A stretch of 64,000 nucleotides of DNA from Myxocyprinus asiaticus. Its lineage: Eukaryota > Chordata > Actinopteri > Cypriniformes > Catostomidae. Shown piece by piece: positions 10,939-21,783 of this stretch (its first letter is position 1; the number at the start of each line of letters is the position of its first letter). Where the stretch lies: contig NC_059368.1 in assembly GCF_019703515.2 (NCBI RefSeq), positions 33,043,891-33,107,890 of the forward strand. Direction: 5' to 3'. Under the pieces are notes generated by a model, which worked only from the letters and a program-made list of their open reading frames with translations, did not search any database and had not been told where the DNA came from. A program made the translations under genes and the position numbers.

Positions 10939-12562
10939 TTAATATAACCGTTTTTCCATGTCCTCTCCTAATCTGTTGATGACAGAGTGAAGGAGGTGTA
11001 CCGGGGAAACATATATTTGCATTTCGCAGGCCATTTCTGAGCCAATGCGTTCAACCTCAGCGGGGCTTGGGACATGGAGGGGACAGTGGCCGTTCTCCGT
11101 GGAGGTGAATAGGTCGACTACCACTCTGCCGAACCTTTCCCAAATCCTCAGATCTGTCTGAGGGTGAAGCATCCTATCCCCCAGTAGCGTTCTCTGACGT
11201 GACAACATATCCTTAATTCATGTGGCCCGGGACATATGTCACACGTAGAGAGAGGAGATGACACCCGCTCCATTGGAGGAGGCGTTGTGTCATGCTCATC
11301 AATTGTGGTGATCAGACTCCACCCTGGCGATTTATGTACGCCACTACTGTTGTGTTGTCCGAACGAATCAGAATGTGGTGATTTACAATGTTGGAATGGA
11401 AAGCCTTCAAGGCTAGAAAGACAGCCAGTAGTTCTAGGCATTTGATGTGCCACGTTCGCACCCATCCAGAAAGCCAGCTGTCCATCGCACATCGCACCCC
11501 AACCCATGTTGGACGCGTCCGTGGTCACCACTTTTCATCTGAATACTTGACCTAGCATAACACCTTGCTGATAGAAGACTGGAGCTGTCCAAGGTGCTAA
11601 AGCAGCCAGACAGTGGCGAGTTACCCAAATGCGCATGCGCCCGTGGCACCAGGCATGCTGTGGTACATGACGTTTGAGCCAATACTGGAGAGGTCTCATG
11701 TGTAACAGGCCTAACGATATGATGGCAGATGCTGCCACCATAAAACCAGTATTTTCTGAAAAGACTTTAGTTGACATGTTTTCCCCAGTTTGAACTGAGA
11801 CAGACACCGAAGAATGGCCTGAACATGCTCACTCGTGAGGTGCACATGCATGCTCACGGAGTTGAGCTGAATCCCTAAAAAGGAGATTTGTTGGCTGGGG
11901 GAAAGTGTGCTTTTCACCCAGTTCACATTCAGACCCAGGTTTTTTAGATATCACAGCAAAAATTCTCTGTGTTTGCTCAGCAGAGCCTCTGATTGGGCTA
12001 GTAACAGCCAATTGTCGAGGTAATTCAACACACAGACACTGTTCATTTTCAATGGAGCAAGTGCTGCATCGATACATTTCGTGAACGTATGGGGAGCCAG
12101 AGACAGACCGAAAGGAAGGACTTTGAATTGATATGCAGTTCTCTTGAACACAAATCTCAAAAACTGCCTGTGTCGTTGTGCAATTGGTACATGAAAGTAC
12201 ACGTCCTTCAGGTTTATTGATGTAAATTAGTCCTCTGGATGGATATGCGATAAAATCTGAATTATCATTTTGAATGGGCGCTTGACGAGCGCACGATTCA
12301 AGCGTCTCAGATCTAAAATAGGCCGGAGCCTGCCGCCTTTCTTTGGAACGAGAAAATAGCTGTAAACCACACTGTGGGCATCATAGTCCAGGGCAGTCTA
12401 TATCGCGTTTTTCTCAAGGAGATTGTAAATTTCGCAGCACAATACTGGCTTGTCTTGTGGTGGGACCATAGATTGCAAAACGCCGTTGAAGCGAGGTGGC
12501 TAGCGTACAAACTGAATCGTGTAGCCATGTTCTATTGTGTTCAACACCCAATCTGACACACC
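10939..12562 (-). pseudogene. DIRS reverse transcriptase and RNase H remnant
   Basis: Several frames run along the minus strand. The RT palm is at 11951-12202 with FHVPIAQRHRQFLRFVFK, QFKVLPFGLSLAPHTFTKC and NYLDNWLLL. The last is the YxDD active site with its second aspartate changed to asparagine. Next come the RT thumb (11711-11926) and RNase H at 11312-11540 (TTDASNMGWGAM and RSDNTTVVAYINRQGG). The stretch 10939-11208 (LHPQTDLRIWERFG...VDLFTS) is the region that usually follows RNase H in DIRS. At least five frame breaks separate these blocks. Confidence 0.8.
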
Positions 12563-12800
12563 CGTGAGGGCTCGCGGTGTCTGCGCAGTGAGACAGCAGG
12601 CTTATTAATTCTCTCACTACAGGAGACAGGATGCCTCTCACCATAGGTAAGCGGTTGGCCATGGTTCATGGGATGTGACAAACTGACACACCCATGAGGG
12701 CTTGCCACACATCGACTCAGTGAGACAGTGGGCTTATTGATTTGCTTGCTATAGGAGACAGAGCACCGTTTACCACATGGAAGCGGTTGATCAATTGTGT
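12553..12800. repeat. Two-unit tandem repeat (~130 bp) inside DIRS copy A
   Basis: The motif CTGACACACCC(G/A)TGAGGGCT starts at 12553 and again at 12683. Each is followed by related sequence through GTGAGACAG(C/T), GGCTTATT and the AGGAGACAG block, then an AAGCGGTTG end. The period is therefore 130 bp with two diverged units. It lies between the RT-coding part and the gag-coding part on the minus strand. It could be a duplication within the element or a family feature. Confidence 0.65.
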
Positions 12801-13327
12801 GCGTGAGAGATGTTTTTCAATTTTTTGCGAGAACATTCTTTATTTGAGCAGTACACACATAAGCAGTATTTAAAACAAAATCCTGTTGCTGACGAACTGC
12901 AGTGGGGAAGAGGGGAGAAACACTGTGTGTCTCAACTCAAGCCAGCGGGCGCTGGGTTCCTCTTCATGGGGCTGGACCCATCAGGAACGCTTCTGCTGTT
13001 TCGGGGGGGGTTCCCTTGGCACATGGTTCGCTCTGGAACGGTGGCTGCCTTCACTTGAGCCATGGTTTACACAGCTTTATTGCTGGCTCCGTGGCTGCTT
13101 TTGGTAGTGCTTGGGCAGTGAGAGTGGGGGTTTTTGTTGGCCGCTGACCTGAGGTAGAGCAGGAGCAGGCCAGGTGAGAGGCAGCGCTGTTCTTCTTAGG
13201 TAGAAAATGCCTCATTGCCTGTGACTGTTTTTGAGCGGCCATGTAACGCTCCAAAAAACCTTACACAGCGTTGCCAAAGAGGCGATCAGGCGACACTGGA
13301 GTGTCAAGGAGGACGGCTTTCTCTGTG

Positions 13328-14379
13328 TCATGCATGTCCATTCGCTTTCCCAATGGCCTGAGCGGTAGCCTTTGTGGCTCGCAGTGCCAAGTCTGTCAGG
13401 GTGCGAAGCTCTTTAAACGTTTCTGGATCATGGTATTGCTCATCCATATTTTTGAGGAGCTTGGCTTGAAAAACCTGGAGCACTGCCATGCTGTGGACTG
13501 CAGATCCAGCTTGGCCCACTGCCGTGTATGCTCTTCCACCCAGTGCGGACATCAGTCGACATGGCTTGAAGGGAAGTGTGGGGAGGGATTTCCATCCCAT
13601 GGCAGAGTTCGGGCAGAGGTGGGCTGTAACCGCCTGTTCCACTGGAGGAAGCTTCAAATAGCTATTTTCCTCTGCATGGTCCACGGAAGTGTAAAATGCA
13701 GCCCTTCCGGCCTGAGTGTGCGAAGAGTAGGGCACACGCCAAGTCTTAGTAAGCTCCTTGTGGACCTTCGGGAAGAATTGAGCATTTCTCCGGGCCGCGG
13801 TCTGCTGCTGGTGGCCAGTCTGCAAGAACTATTTGTCCAGGTGAGATTTATTTGGTTCTTCAGGAGGGGACCACTCAAGACTGAGCTGCAAGGACGTGAA
13901 GCTCCTTTTCGGTGACATGTGCACACTCACCCTCAGTGGGGGAAGGAATGGCGACTTCCTGCATGGAACACTCATCTAAGGCTTTGGGGGACAAGGCGTC
14001 AGCCACATCCCCAGCATTTGTAGTGCAGCAGTGAAGATACTACATCTGATATTCAGCAGGCTCGCAGGGCTTTAGTCTGCACAAGGTCCTCCTTTGATTC
14101 ATCCATCTCCACCTCACAGCCCTGCCGTTCCTCCTCATGTGGTCCCTCAGGACTTAACACAGAGGAGGCGGGTGGGAGGGCGCACGAGGTTGGATCATCC
14201 CTCAGAACGAGGGCGATCCTGGAGTGTAGCATCCTGAGACTCATGCCCTTGCAGTGAGGGCAGTCTGTCTCCATTAGAGCTGCTTCAACATGGGTGCAGC
14301 CCAGGCACCAAATGCAGCTCTCTTGCCCGTCTGATGGTGGGATGTGCCGCTCACATAGGGAACATTTGCAGAACGACAT
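13328..14379 (-). pseudogene. DIRS gag-like protein remnant
   Basis: The N-terminus (14053-14379) starts MSFCKCSLC and has the cysteine/histidine pattern CIWCLGCTHVEAAL...DCPHC that I associate with fish DIRS gag. A frame break follows. The core is open at 13328-13825 and contains VEQAVTAHLCPNS, LPFKPCRLMSALGGRAY and LRTLTDLALRATKATAQAIG, close to the usual DIRS gag core. Gag would package the element RNA. A long open frame on the plus strand at 13271-13915 is only the antisense of this region. Confidence 0.75.
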
Positions 14380-14447
14380 CTTGAAAAAGTCATGCTCTTT
14401 ATAGAGATATATAATAATAATATATACACTGATGAGCCAAAACATTA

Positions 14448-15980
14448 TTACCACCTGCCTAATATGCTGTTGGTCATCCGCGTGCTGCCAAAAGAGTGCC
14501 GATCCACCGAGGCAAGGACTCTACAAGACCCCTGAAGGTATCCTGTGGTATCTGGCAGCAAGACATTAGCAGCAGATCCTTCAAGTCCTGTAAGTTGCGA
14601 GGTGGAGCCGTCATGGACTTGTGTGTCCAGCACATCCCACAGATGCTCAATCGGATTGAGATCTGGTGAATTTGGAGGCCACACCTTGAACTCTTCATCA
14701 TACTCCTCAAACCATTCCTGAACAATGTGTGCAGTGTGGCAGGGTGCATTATCCTGCTGAAAGAGGCCACTGCCATCAAGGAATATCATTGCCTTGAAGG
14801 GGTGTACCTGGTCTGCAGTGATGTTTAGGTAGGTGGCACTTGTCAAATTAACATCCACATGAATGGCCGGACCCAGGGTGTCCCAGTAGAACATTGCCCA
14901 GAGGATCTCAGTCCCTCCACCCGCTTTTCGTCTTCCCACAGTCCTGGTGCCATAACTTCCCCAGGTAAATGGCACACACGTACACGGTTGTCCACGTCAT
15001 GTAAAAAAAATGGGACTCATTGGAACACGTGACGTTCTTCCACTGCTCCAAGGTCCAGTTCCGATGCTCGCGTGCCCAATGTAGGCGCAAGGGTGGTGCG
15101 AACTGCCAGACACATCATCTGAGGTGAGCTTCCCTCCCTCCAGGACATAAATACCAGGCGGTGTGTGAAAAAAGCTCAGAGGATCATCAGAGACTCCAGC
15201 CACCCAAGCCCTGGGCTGCTCTCACTGCTACCTTCAGGCAGGTGGTATCGCATCATCAGGACCCACACCAGCGGACTCCATGACAGCTTCTTCCCCCAAG
15301 CAATCAGAATTTTGAACTCTTGATCTCTCATGATCAATATACATCAGCACTGCACTTCATTAATCTTATTACCTCACACTGGTCTGTCATAAATTATATT
15401 CTCTCTTAACAATACTGGCAACTGACTATCAACCGACAGCCTAAATGTCAATACAGCACAATACAACATGCTGTATATTTTATATATACTATTTTTATTG
15501 TATACTGTGTATTCTATATTGTGTGTATTGTATACTGTACATTGTATATTATTATTGTATATTGTGCTATGTAATTATGTGTATATTAGATATGTAATTT
15601 GTGTTGTGTAATCTGATGTTTATTGTAAATTGGTATACGTAGAGTATGTCTCATCACTGTCATAACTGCTATGTTGCTCGGAACTGCACCCAAGACTTTC
15701 ACCCACTGTTGCACTTGTGTATATGGTTGTGTGACAATAAAATGATTTGATTTGATTTGATTTTTATACGCAGCCCCATATACAGCAGGGTGTGACGCAC
15801 TGTATTTTGTGACACATTCCTCCCATAACCAGCATTAAGATGCTTGATGATTGAGATGCTCTGACCCAGTCGTCTGGCCATAACAATTTGGCCCTTGTCA
15901 AAGTCGCTCAGGTCTTTACTCCTGCCCATTTCTCCTGCATCCAACACCTTAACTAAAAGAATGGATTGTTCACTTACCAT
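14448..15980 (-). pseudogene. Tc1-like transposase, interrupted
   Basis: The N-terminal part (15980 down to ~15770) has MGRSKDLSDFDKGQIVMARR, then loses about 50 residues of the helix-turn-helix region before VSQNTVRHTLLYMGLR. After the inserted LINE it resumes at about 15098 with RLHWAREHRNWTLEQW. The catalytic half (14448-14975) shows FQQDNAPCHTA (second Asp) and WPPNSPDLNPIEHLWDVL (Glu of the DD34E triad). A frameshift lies near 14908-14990. The enzyme would cut and paste at TA. The triad residues that can be seen are kept, but the reading frame is not. Confidence 0.8.
15100..15768 (+). mobile_element. 3' end of a CR1/L2/Rex1-type LINE inserted in Tc1
   Basis: This is colinear, in reverse orientation, with the 3' end of the larger LINE at 17833-21252. 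It holds the last codons of the reverse transcriptase (the AVRTARHIIG-type block through the HDSFFPQAIRILNS-like end, about 15105-15320), the 3' UTR, and a terminal (GATTT)n tail near 15745-15768 preceded by GACAATAAAATG. The 5' truncation is typical of target-primed reverse transcription. Confidence 0.85.
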
Positions 15981-16454
15981 CTAATCTACCCAGACCTTGA
16001 CATGTGCCCTTGTTAAGAGATGATCAAAGTTATTCACTTCACCTGTGAGTGATCATAATGTTTTTGCTCATTAGTGTATACAGTATATATATTATATATA
16101 TCATAATATATATTATAAGGATACAGTTATCTCTTTCCGGAGTTAAATGTGGGAAGTGGAGAGTCACGTGATGCCATACGATGAGCAGATGTGTAAACGA
16201 CATGTTTGCTAGTTTTTAATTATTTTTATGTCATAAACTGGTGAGATTCGATATACCCTGCTACATATCTGTTCTTTGAAGTCAACATCGCAAAGAATTC
16301 AAAATCCTCGGGCTCTGGAGATATTAAAAGACACTTACGTGCTCAAGCTGATACATCAGATAGGCCAGGGACTAAATTTGGAAGGTGCGGTGATGTCTTT
16401 CATAGAGACAATGGGGTGAGTAATCCATTTGGTGATTTACATATGGTCCCCGAG

Positions 16455-17215
16455 TGAACTTGTCTCGCTGAATAAACACTTGACTGTCTGAGGAAGCTGG
16501 GGGCCTTTTTTGTTTCTTTTTGTGTTGGTTCCACCTAGCGGCTGGAGTATGTTTTGTGGAATAACACTCCTTCAAGAAACTTTTGCATCGACGAAGGGTC
16601 GCTTTTATACTGAAGTTCCCGGCCAAATTGAGAATAGATACTAAGAATAGCCACAAAATATTTTCATGCCCACAACAAGCGATGTCTTTCATAAAATCAA
16701 TGGACTGAGGAAGTCATGGTGTGTTTCTCTCATGCCTCCAAGTGGGCTTGTCTCGCTGAACATACACTTGACCGTCCGAGGAAGCTGGGCACCTTTTTTT
16801 GTTTCTTTTTGTGCTGGTTCCGCTAGTGGCTGTGTTAGTTTTGTGGAATAACACAACTTTGGGACAGTTGTGGATGAATCTGCCTGTTCTTTGTGCTTAT
16901 GCCTCCTATTGAATGGAGTTTGTTTCATGAAGTATTTTTTGCAGGACATTGGAATGATTAGGTCTTCTCCTGCACTCATGAACAGCCGGCTCACTGAACA
17001 TTCGTTTGACTGTCCGAGGAAACTGAATGGCTTTATTTTTTATTTTTATTTTTTTTTTGTGTGTGTGTGCTGGTTCCGCTAGCAGCTGGAATTTGTTTTG
17101 TGGAGGAACACCGCTTCGAGACAGTTTTGTGAATTAATCTACACATTATTTGTGTTTATTCTGCCTATTGGCTGGAGTTTATTTAATAGAATATTTTCTG
17201 TTATGTAATTCTGTC
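16455..17215 (+). repeat. Three degenerate tandem units in the L1 inter-ORF region
   Basis: A block starting near CTTGTCTCGCTGAA recurs at 16459, 16747 and (as CCGGCTCACTGAA) 16985. Each is followed by a TTGACYGTCYGAGGAARCTG stretch, a T-rich run and GGTTCC(G)CTAGYRGCTG. Spacings are 288 and 239 bp. The units lie between the ORF1 remnant and ORF2 of the L1 copy. They may be promoter-like monomers or a remnant of a duplicated spacer. No function is shown. Confidence 0.6.
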
Positions 17216-17592
17216 TCACAAAATTTGTACAGAAGCACCGGACTTGAGCAATCCGACGGCAAAGTTGTCGCGGGGACTCTCGTAGGCGTACATGGACTGT
17301 TTGAGTTTAGAGGGATGAACGCAAGTTGGCGCTGTCGTGCATGGGGTTAATGTGTACGTTTTTCTGTTTGGTTGGTTCTGGGGAAAGTTCGGGGTTTGAC
17401 TATTGCACTAATGTTGGAATGTGGTCCTTATAATTTTATTTTTGACACACAATCTATTTTTTCTAATATGTCAAATGTTAATATGAGTGCATTGTCTTTC
17501 TCCACGTTTTTATTCACCCCATAAAAAGAAGGAAGGTTATTTATTTTCTTAAATGTAAGAAATATGATATAGTGTTTCTTCAAGAAACACAT

Positions 17593-17823
17593 TGTAACTG
17601 GGTAAAAGGGAAAGGAGGAGGCGAGAACCAGAGGAAGAATCAAAGTAATATTTAATTAAACAAAAAGACACAAACATAAACACATACAGGGCAGCTGCCT
17701 GTAGCTCTCTATCTCCCGAACTGCCACCTCCAGTGGCCTTTATCCCTCTCGTTGGCTTGATTAGCCTGATTAGGGGTCGGGCGTGCATTATCACGGCCCG
17801 GCCCCGCCCTCCTCCTTGCCACA
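17593..17823 (-). mobile_element. Solo LTR (231 bp) with CACAT target duplication
   Basis: Read on the minus strand the segment starts TGTGGCAAGG and ends CCCAGTTACA, so it has TG...CA termini. It is flanked by a perfect 5-bp direct repeat, CACAT (17588-17592 and 17824-17828). When the LTR and one CACAT are ignored, the L1 endonuclease motif FLQETH carries on across the site. No internal gag or pol is present, so it is a solo LTR left by LTR-LTR recombination. The 5-bp duplication and TGTGGC start suit a Ty3/gypsy element, but the family is not proven. Confidence 0.8.
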
Positions 17824-17832
17824 CACATCTTT

Positions 17833-20800
17833 CAAAATCAAATCAAATCAAATCACTTTATTGTCACACAGCCATATACACAAGTGCAATGGTGTGTGAA
17901 ATTCTTGGGTGCAGTTCCGATCAACATAGCACTCGTGACAGTGATGAGACATATACCAATTTACAATAACATCAAATTAACCCAGCACAATTTAAACATC
18001 TGATATACACATAATTACACTCAACAATATACAAATAATAACATACACTGTACAGTATACAATACGCACTATATAGATACACATTATTCAATAAAAATAA
18101 AAAATAAGAATATATAAAAAAAGTATATATAGTATATATAGAATGTACAGTATTGTACTGTATTGACATTCAGGCTGTCGGTTGATAGTCAGTTGTTAAG
18201 AGAGAATATAATATAATAATAATATAATTTATGACAGTCCGGTGTGAGATATAAGAGTAAGGGTAATAAAGTGCAGTGCTGATGTATTTGATCATGGGAG
18301 ATCAAGAGTTCAGAAGTCTGATTGCTTGTGGGAAGAAGCTATCATGGAGTCGGCTGGTGTGGGTCCTGATGCTGCGATACCGCCTGCCTGATGGTAGCAG
18401 TGAGAACAGCCCGTGGCTCGGGAGGCTGGAGTCTCTGATGATCCTCCAAGCTTTTTTCACACATCGCCTTGTATATATTTCCTGGAGGGAGGGAAGCTCA
18501 CCTCCGATGATGTGTCTGGCAGTTCGCACCACCCTTTGCAGTGCTTTGCGGTTGTGGGCGGTGCTATTGCCATACCAGGCGAAGATGCAGGCAGTCAGGA
18601 TGCTCTCTACAGTGCAGGTGTAGAACCGTGTGAGGATGTGGCAGTTCATTCCAAACTTCCTCAGCCATCTTGGGAAGAAGAGGCGCTGATGAGCCTTCTT
18701 CACAACGACTTCAGTGTGGATGGACCATGTGAGTTCCTCAGTGATGTGGACACCCAGGAACTTGAAGCTGCTGACTTTCTCCACTGGTGCTCCATTGATG
18801 GTGATGGGGCTGTGTTCTCTGTCTTTTCTTCTGAAGTCCACCACAAGCTCCTTTGTCTTACTGATGTTGAGGGAGAGGTTGTGCTCCTGACACCAGTGTG
18901 TCAGAGTGTGCACCTCCTCTCTGTAGGCTGTTTCATCATTGTCAGTGATCAGACCTACCACCGTTGTGTCATCAGCAAACTTAATGATGGCATTGGAGCT
19001 ATGTGTTGCCACACAGTCAGGTGTGTACAGGGAATACAGTAGTGGGCTGAGAACACAGCCCTGCGGGGCTCCAGTGTTGAGGGTCAGTGATGAGGAGATG
19101 TTGCTGCCCATTCTAACCACCTGGCGTCTGCTTGACAGGAAGTCCAGGATCCAGCTGCACAGCGAGCTGTTTAAGCCCAGAGCCCGGAGTTTCTCATCTA
19201 GCTTGGAGGGCACTATGGTGTTGAATGCTGAGCTGTAGTCTACAAACAGCATTCTCACATAAGTGTTCTTTTTTTCCAGGTGGGAGAGAGCAGTGTGTAT
19301 GGTAGATGCAATGGCATCATCAGTGGAGCAGTTGTTGCGGTAAGCAAACTGCAATGGGTCTAGTGATAGAGGCAGCACAGAGCAGATGTAATCTCTGATT
19401 AGTCTCTCAAAGCATTTGCTGATGATGGGGGTCAGAGCAACAGGACGCCAGTCATTTAAGCAAGTGATTTTTGATTGCTTTGGAACAGGCACAATGGTGG
19501 ATGTTTTAAAGCATGTGGGGACTACAGACAAAGAGAGGGAAAGGTTGAAAATGTCCGTAAAAACACCAGCCAGGTGGTTCGCGCATGCTCTGATGACGCG
19601 GCCCGGAATGCCATCTGGGCCCGCGGCTTTGTGGATATTCACCCGTCGGAAGGATCGGGTTACATCCGCTACAGAGACGGAGAGTGAACTAACCTCTGTA
19701 GCTTCGGCCGCGAGAGCTCTCTCCACGAGGGCGGTGTTATTTCCCTCAAAACGAGCATAAAAAGTATTTAGCTCATCTGGGAGAGAGGCAGCAGTGTTCA
19801 TGGCGGAGTTTTTATTCCCTTTAAAGTCTGTGATGATGTTAATTCCCTGCCACATGCTTCTAGAGTTGGTGGTGTTAAACTATCCTTCAATCTTGCTCCT
19901 GTACTGATGTTTTGCTGTTCTGATAGTTTTTCGGATGGCATAACTGGCTTGTTTTTGCTCTTCCGCGTTCCCGGAATTAAAAGTGTAGGTCCGCACATTA
20001 AGTGCCGTGTGAACATCGCTATTAATCCAAGGTTTCTGATTTGGATAGATCCTTATTGTTCTGGTCGGAACCACGTCCTCCACGCACTTTTTGATGAAAT
20101 ACATTACGCTATCAGCATAAAGCTCGATGTCGTCATCAGAGGCGGACCGGAACATCTCCCAGTCCGTGTGATCAAAACAGTCTTGTAGCATGGAATCTGA
20201 TTGGTCCGACCAGCACTGGATCGTTCTGAGGGTGGGTGCTTCCTGTTTCAGTTTTTGCCTGTAAGCGGGCAGAAGCAGAACGGAAGAGTGATCCGATTTG
20301 CCAAATGGTGGGCGGGGGAGGGATTTGTAGCCATCCCGGAAGGGAGAGTAGCAATGGTCCAAAACCCGGTCCCCTTGTGTTTTGAAACTAATGTGCTGTG
20401 GTATTTTGGTGCGACTGATTTTAAACTGGCTTTATTAAAGTCCCCGGTCACAATGAACGCGTACTCATGGTGCGCGGTTTCCTGCTCACTTATACTCCCA
20501 TACAGTTCCTTGAGTGCCCGGTCTGTGTCGGCTTGTGGGGGAATGTACACAGCTGTGATAATGACCGCTGTGAACTCCCTCGGTAGCCAGAATGGTCGAC
20601 ACAGAAGCATGAGAAATTCCAGATCAGGAGAGCAGAAAGACTTGATAGAATGTACGTTCCTCTGATCACACCAGGATTTGTTGATCATAAAACATACACC
20701 ACCACCTCTACTTTTACCTGAGAGGTCTTTCGCTCTGTCCGCTCAGTGCACAGAGAACCCCGCGGGTTCAATGGCTGAGTCTGGAATCTCCGCAGACATC

Positions 20801-21252
20801 CAAGTTTCTGTTAGGCAGATAATGCAGCAGTCCCTTGTATCTCGTTGGAAAGAGATCCGCGCTTTCATCTCGCAGAGCTTGTTATCCAGAGACTGAACAT
20901 TTGCCAGTAGAATAGTGGGTAGCGGGGGTTGATTTGCACGGCGTCTTACTCTGATGAGAACGCCGGCTCTGTTTCCCCTTTTCCTTTTGCGTTTCCGCGG
21001 GCGGGCTGCCCAGACAAAGGGCTCCGCTTGCGTGTTTGTAAACAGCGGGTCGGCATTGAGAAATTTGAAGTCCAGTTTACGGTGTGAGATTGCTGAACCA
21101 ATGTCCAAAAGTGTTTGTCTGTCGTAGACAATAAGGCAGACAACATCCAAGACAAAAAACATAAGAATTGTGAACAAAACAAAGAAAACATTACTATGTT
21201 GTGTCGGAGCTCGCAACGCAGCAGCCATACTCAGCGCCATCATATATTCCCC
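17833..21252 (-). mobile_element. Nearly full-length CR1/L2/Rex1-type LINE
   Basis: On the minus strand it starts near 21252 (GGGGAATATATGATGGCGCT) and ends with a short (GATTT)n tail at about 17833-17855. The order is a basic N-terminal stretch, apurinic-type endonuclease, reverse transcriptase, then an AT-rich 3' UTR (18300 down to 17860). It is inserted 10 bp from the solo LTR within L1 copy A. Two further 3' fragments of the same family lie at 15100-15768 and 29038-29580. The 3' tandem repeat tail is typical of this LINE group. Confidence 0.85.
18302..21240 (-). pseudogene. LINE ORF2: endonuclease plus reverse transcriptase
   Basis: Endonuclease motifs appear as LLANVQSLDNK and CLTETWMS (20743-21000), AVYIPPQAD and VTGDFNKA (about 20440-20560), and SDHSSV near 20290. 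The reverse transcriptase is open for 517 codons (18302-19855). It has [44 protein letters not shown] and the active site KFADDTTVVG, then the C-terminal LLPSGRRYRS block. Only three breaks are seen: TGA about 20743 (CpG context, Arg expected), a frameshift near 20360, and TAG about 19877. It is the least damaged LINE here, but not intact. Confidence 0.85.
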
Positions 21253-21721
21253 GCAGGAAGCTGAAAAATTTGGGAAGATATGGGGTGGACATGATTTCTT
21301 TAGTGCTGGCTCAATTAAGAGCAGGGGAGTCATTGCACTGATAAGTAAACATCTAAAATTCAAATGTCTCAAACAGATTAAAGATAAATTAGGAACAGAC
21401 ATTATTGTTTTAGCAGAAATTCAGAGGCAAAGGTTGATTTTGGCTAATATTTATGCACCTAACGCTGATGATCAGGTCTTTTTTATAGATCTTGAAGGGA
21501 TGTTGTAAGCCGCTGGCACCCCTCATGATATAATATTGGGAGGAGACTTTTATCTTTTGATGGACTTGATCATAGTGAAGCAAAAGTGTGTAAGCCCCCT
21601 AAAGCAACGTTGACACTTCACAGGATGTGTAAAAATCTTGGTCTTACAGGTATTTGGAGACTTTTGAACCCATCTGGTAGTGACTATAAATTTTTTTCAT
21701 CAGTCCATAAGATTTATTCTA

Positions 21722-21783
<62 letters not shown>

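Larger units (their letters stand above)
9905..14426 (-). mobile_element. DIRS-type tyrosine-recombinase retrotransposon (copy A)
   Basis: A nearly complete element on the minus strand. In order it holds gag (14379 down to ~13300), reverse transcriptase and RNase H (~12560 to 11150), and tyrosine recombinase (~10760 to 10500). Next come an internal sequence complementary to the end (10136-10175) and a terminal repeat beginning at about 9905. There are no LTRs and no DDE integrase, as expected for DIRS, which integrates as a circle by recombinase. Many stops and frameshifts are present. The 5' end stops where a Tc1 element begins (14427), and I did not find DIRS sequence beyond the Tc1. Confidence 0.85.
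14427..16076 (-). mobile_element. Tc1/mariner transposon, split by a LINE fragment
   Basis: The ends are inverted repeats: CACTGATGAGCCAAAACATT at 14427 and CACTAATGAGCAAAAACATT read inward from 16076. Both sides abut TA, the Tc1 target. The transposase reads on the minus strand. A CR1/L2-type LINE 3' end on the plus strand (about 15100-15768) was inserted later, since it separates transposase residues. The element sits at the 5' edge of DIRS copy A. It cannot be autonomous, because the DNA-binding half is deleted and there are frame breaks. Confidence 0.88.

Noticed and set aside
13271..13915. 214-codon open frame on the plus strand
   Set aside because: It is the antisense of the DIRS gag-like region, which has recognisable protein similarity on the minus strand.
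14427..14430. DIRS 5' terminal repeat at the Tc1 boundary
   Set aside because: The sequence from 14427 matches the Tc1 inverted repeat with a TA flank, not DIRS.
16455..17215. CRISPR-like repeat array
   Set aside because: Only three diverged 240-290 bp units inside a eukaryotic LINE; there are no short identical repeats with unique spacers.
18413..19042. 209-codon open frame on the plus strand
   Set aside because: Antisense shadow of the LINE reverse transcriptase, which reads for 517 codons on the minus strand.
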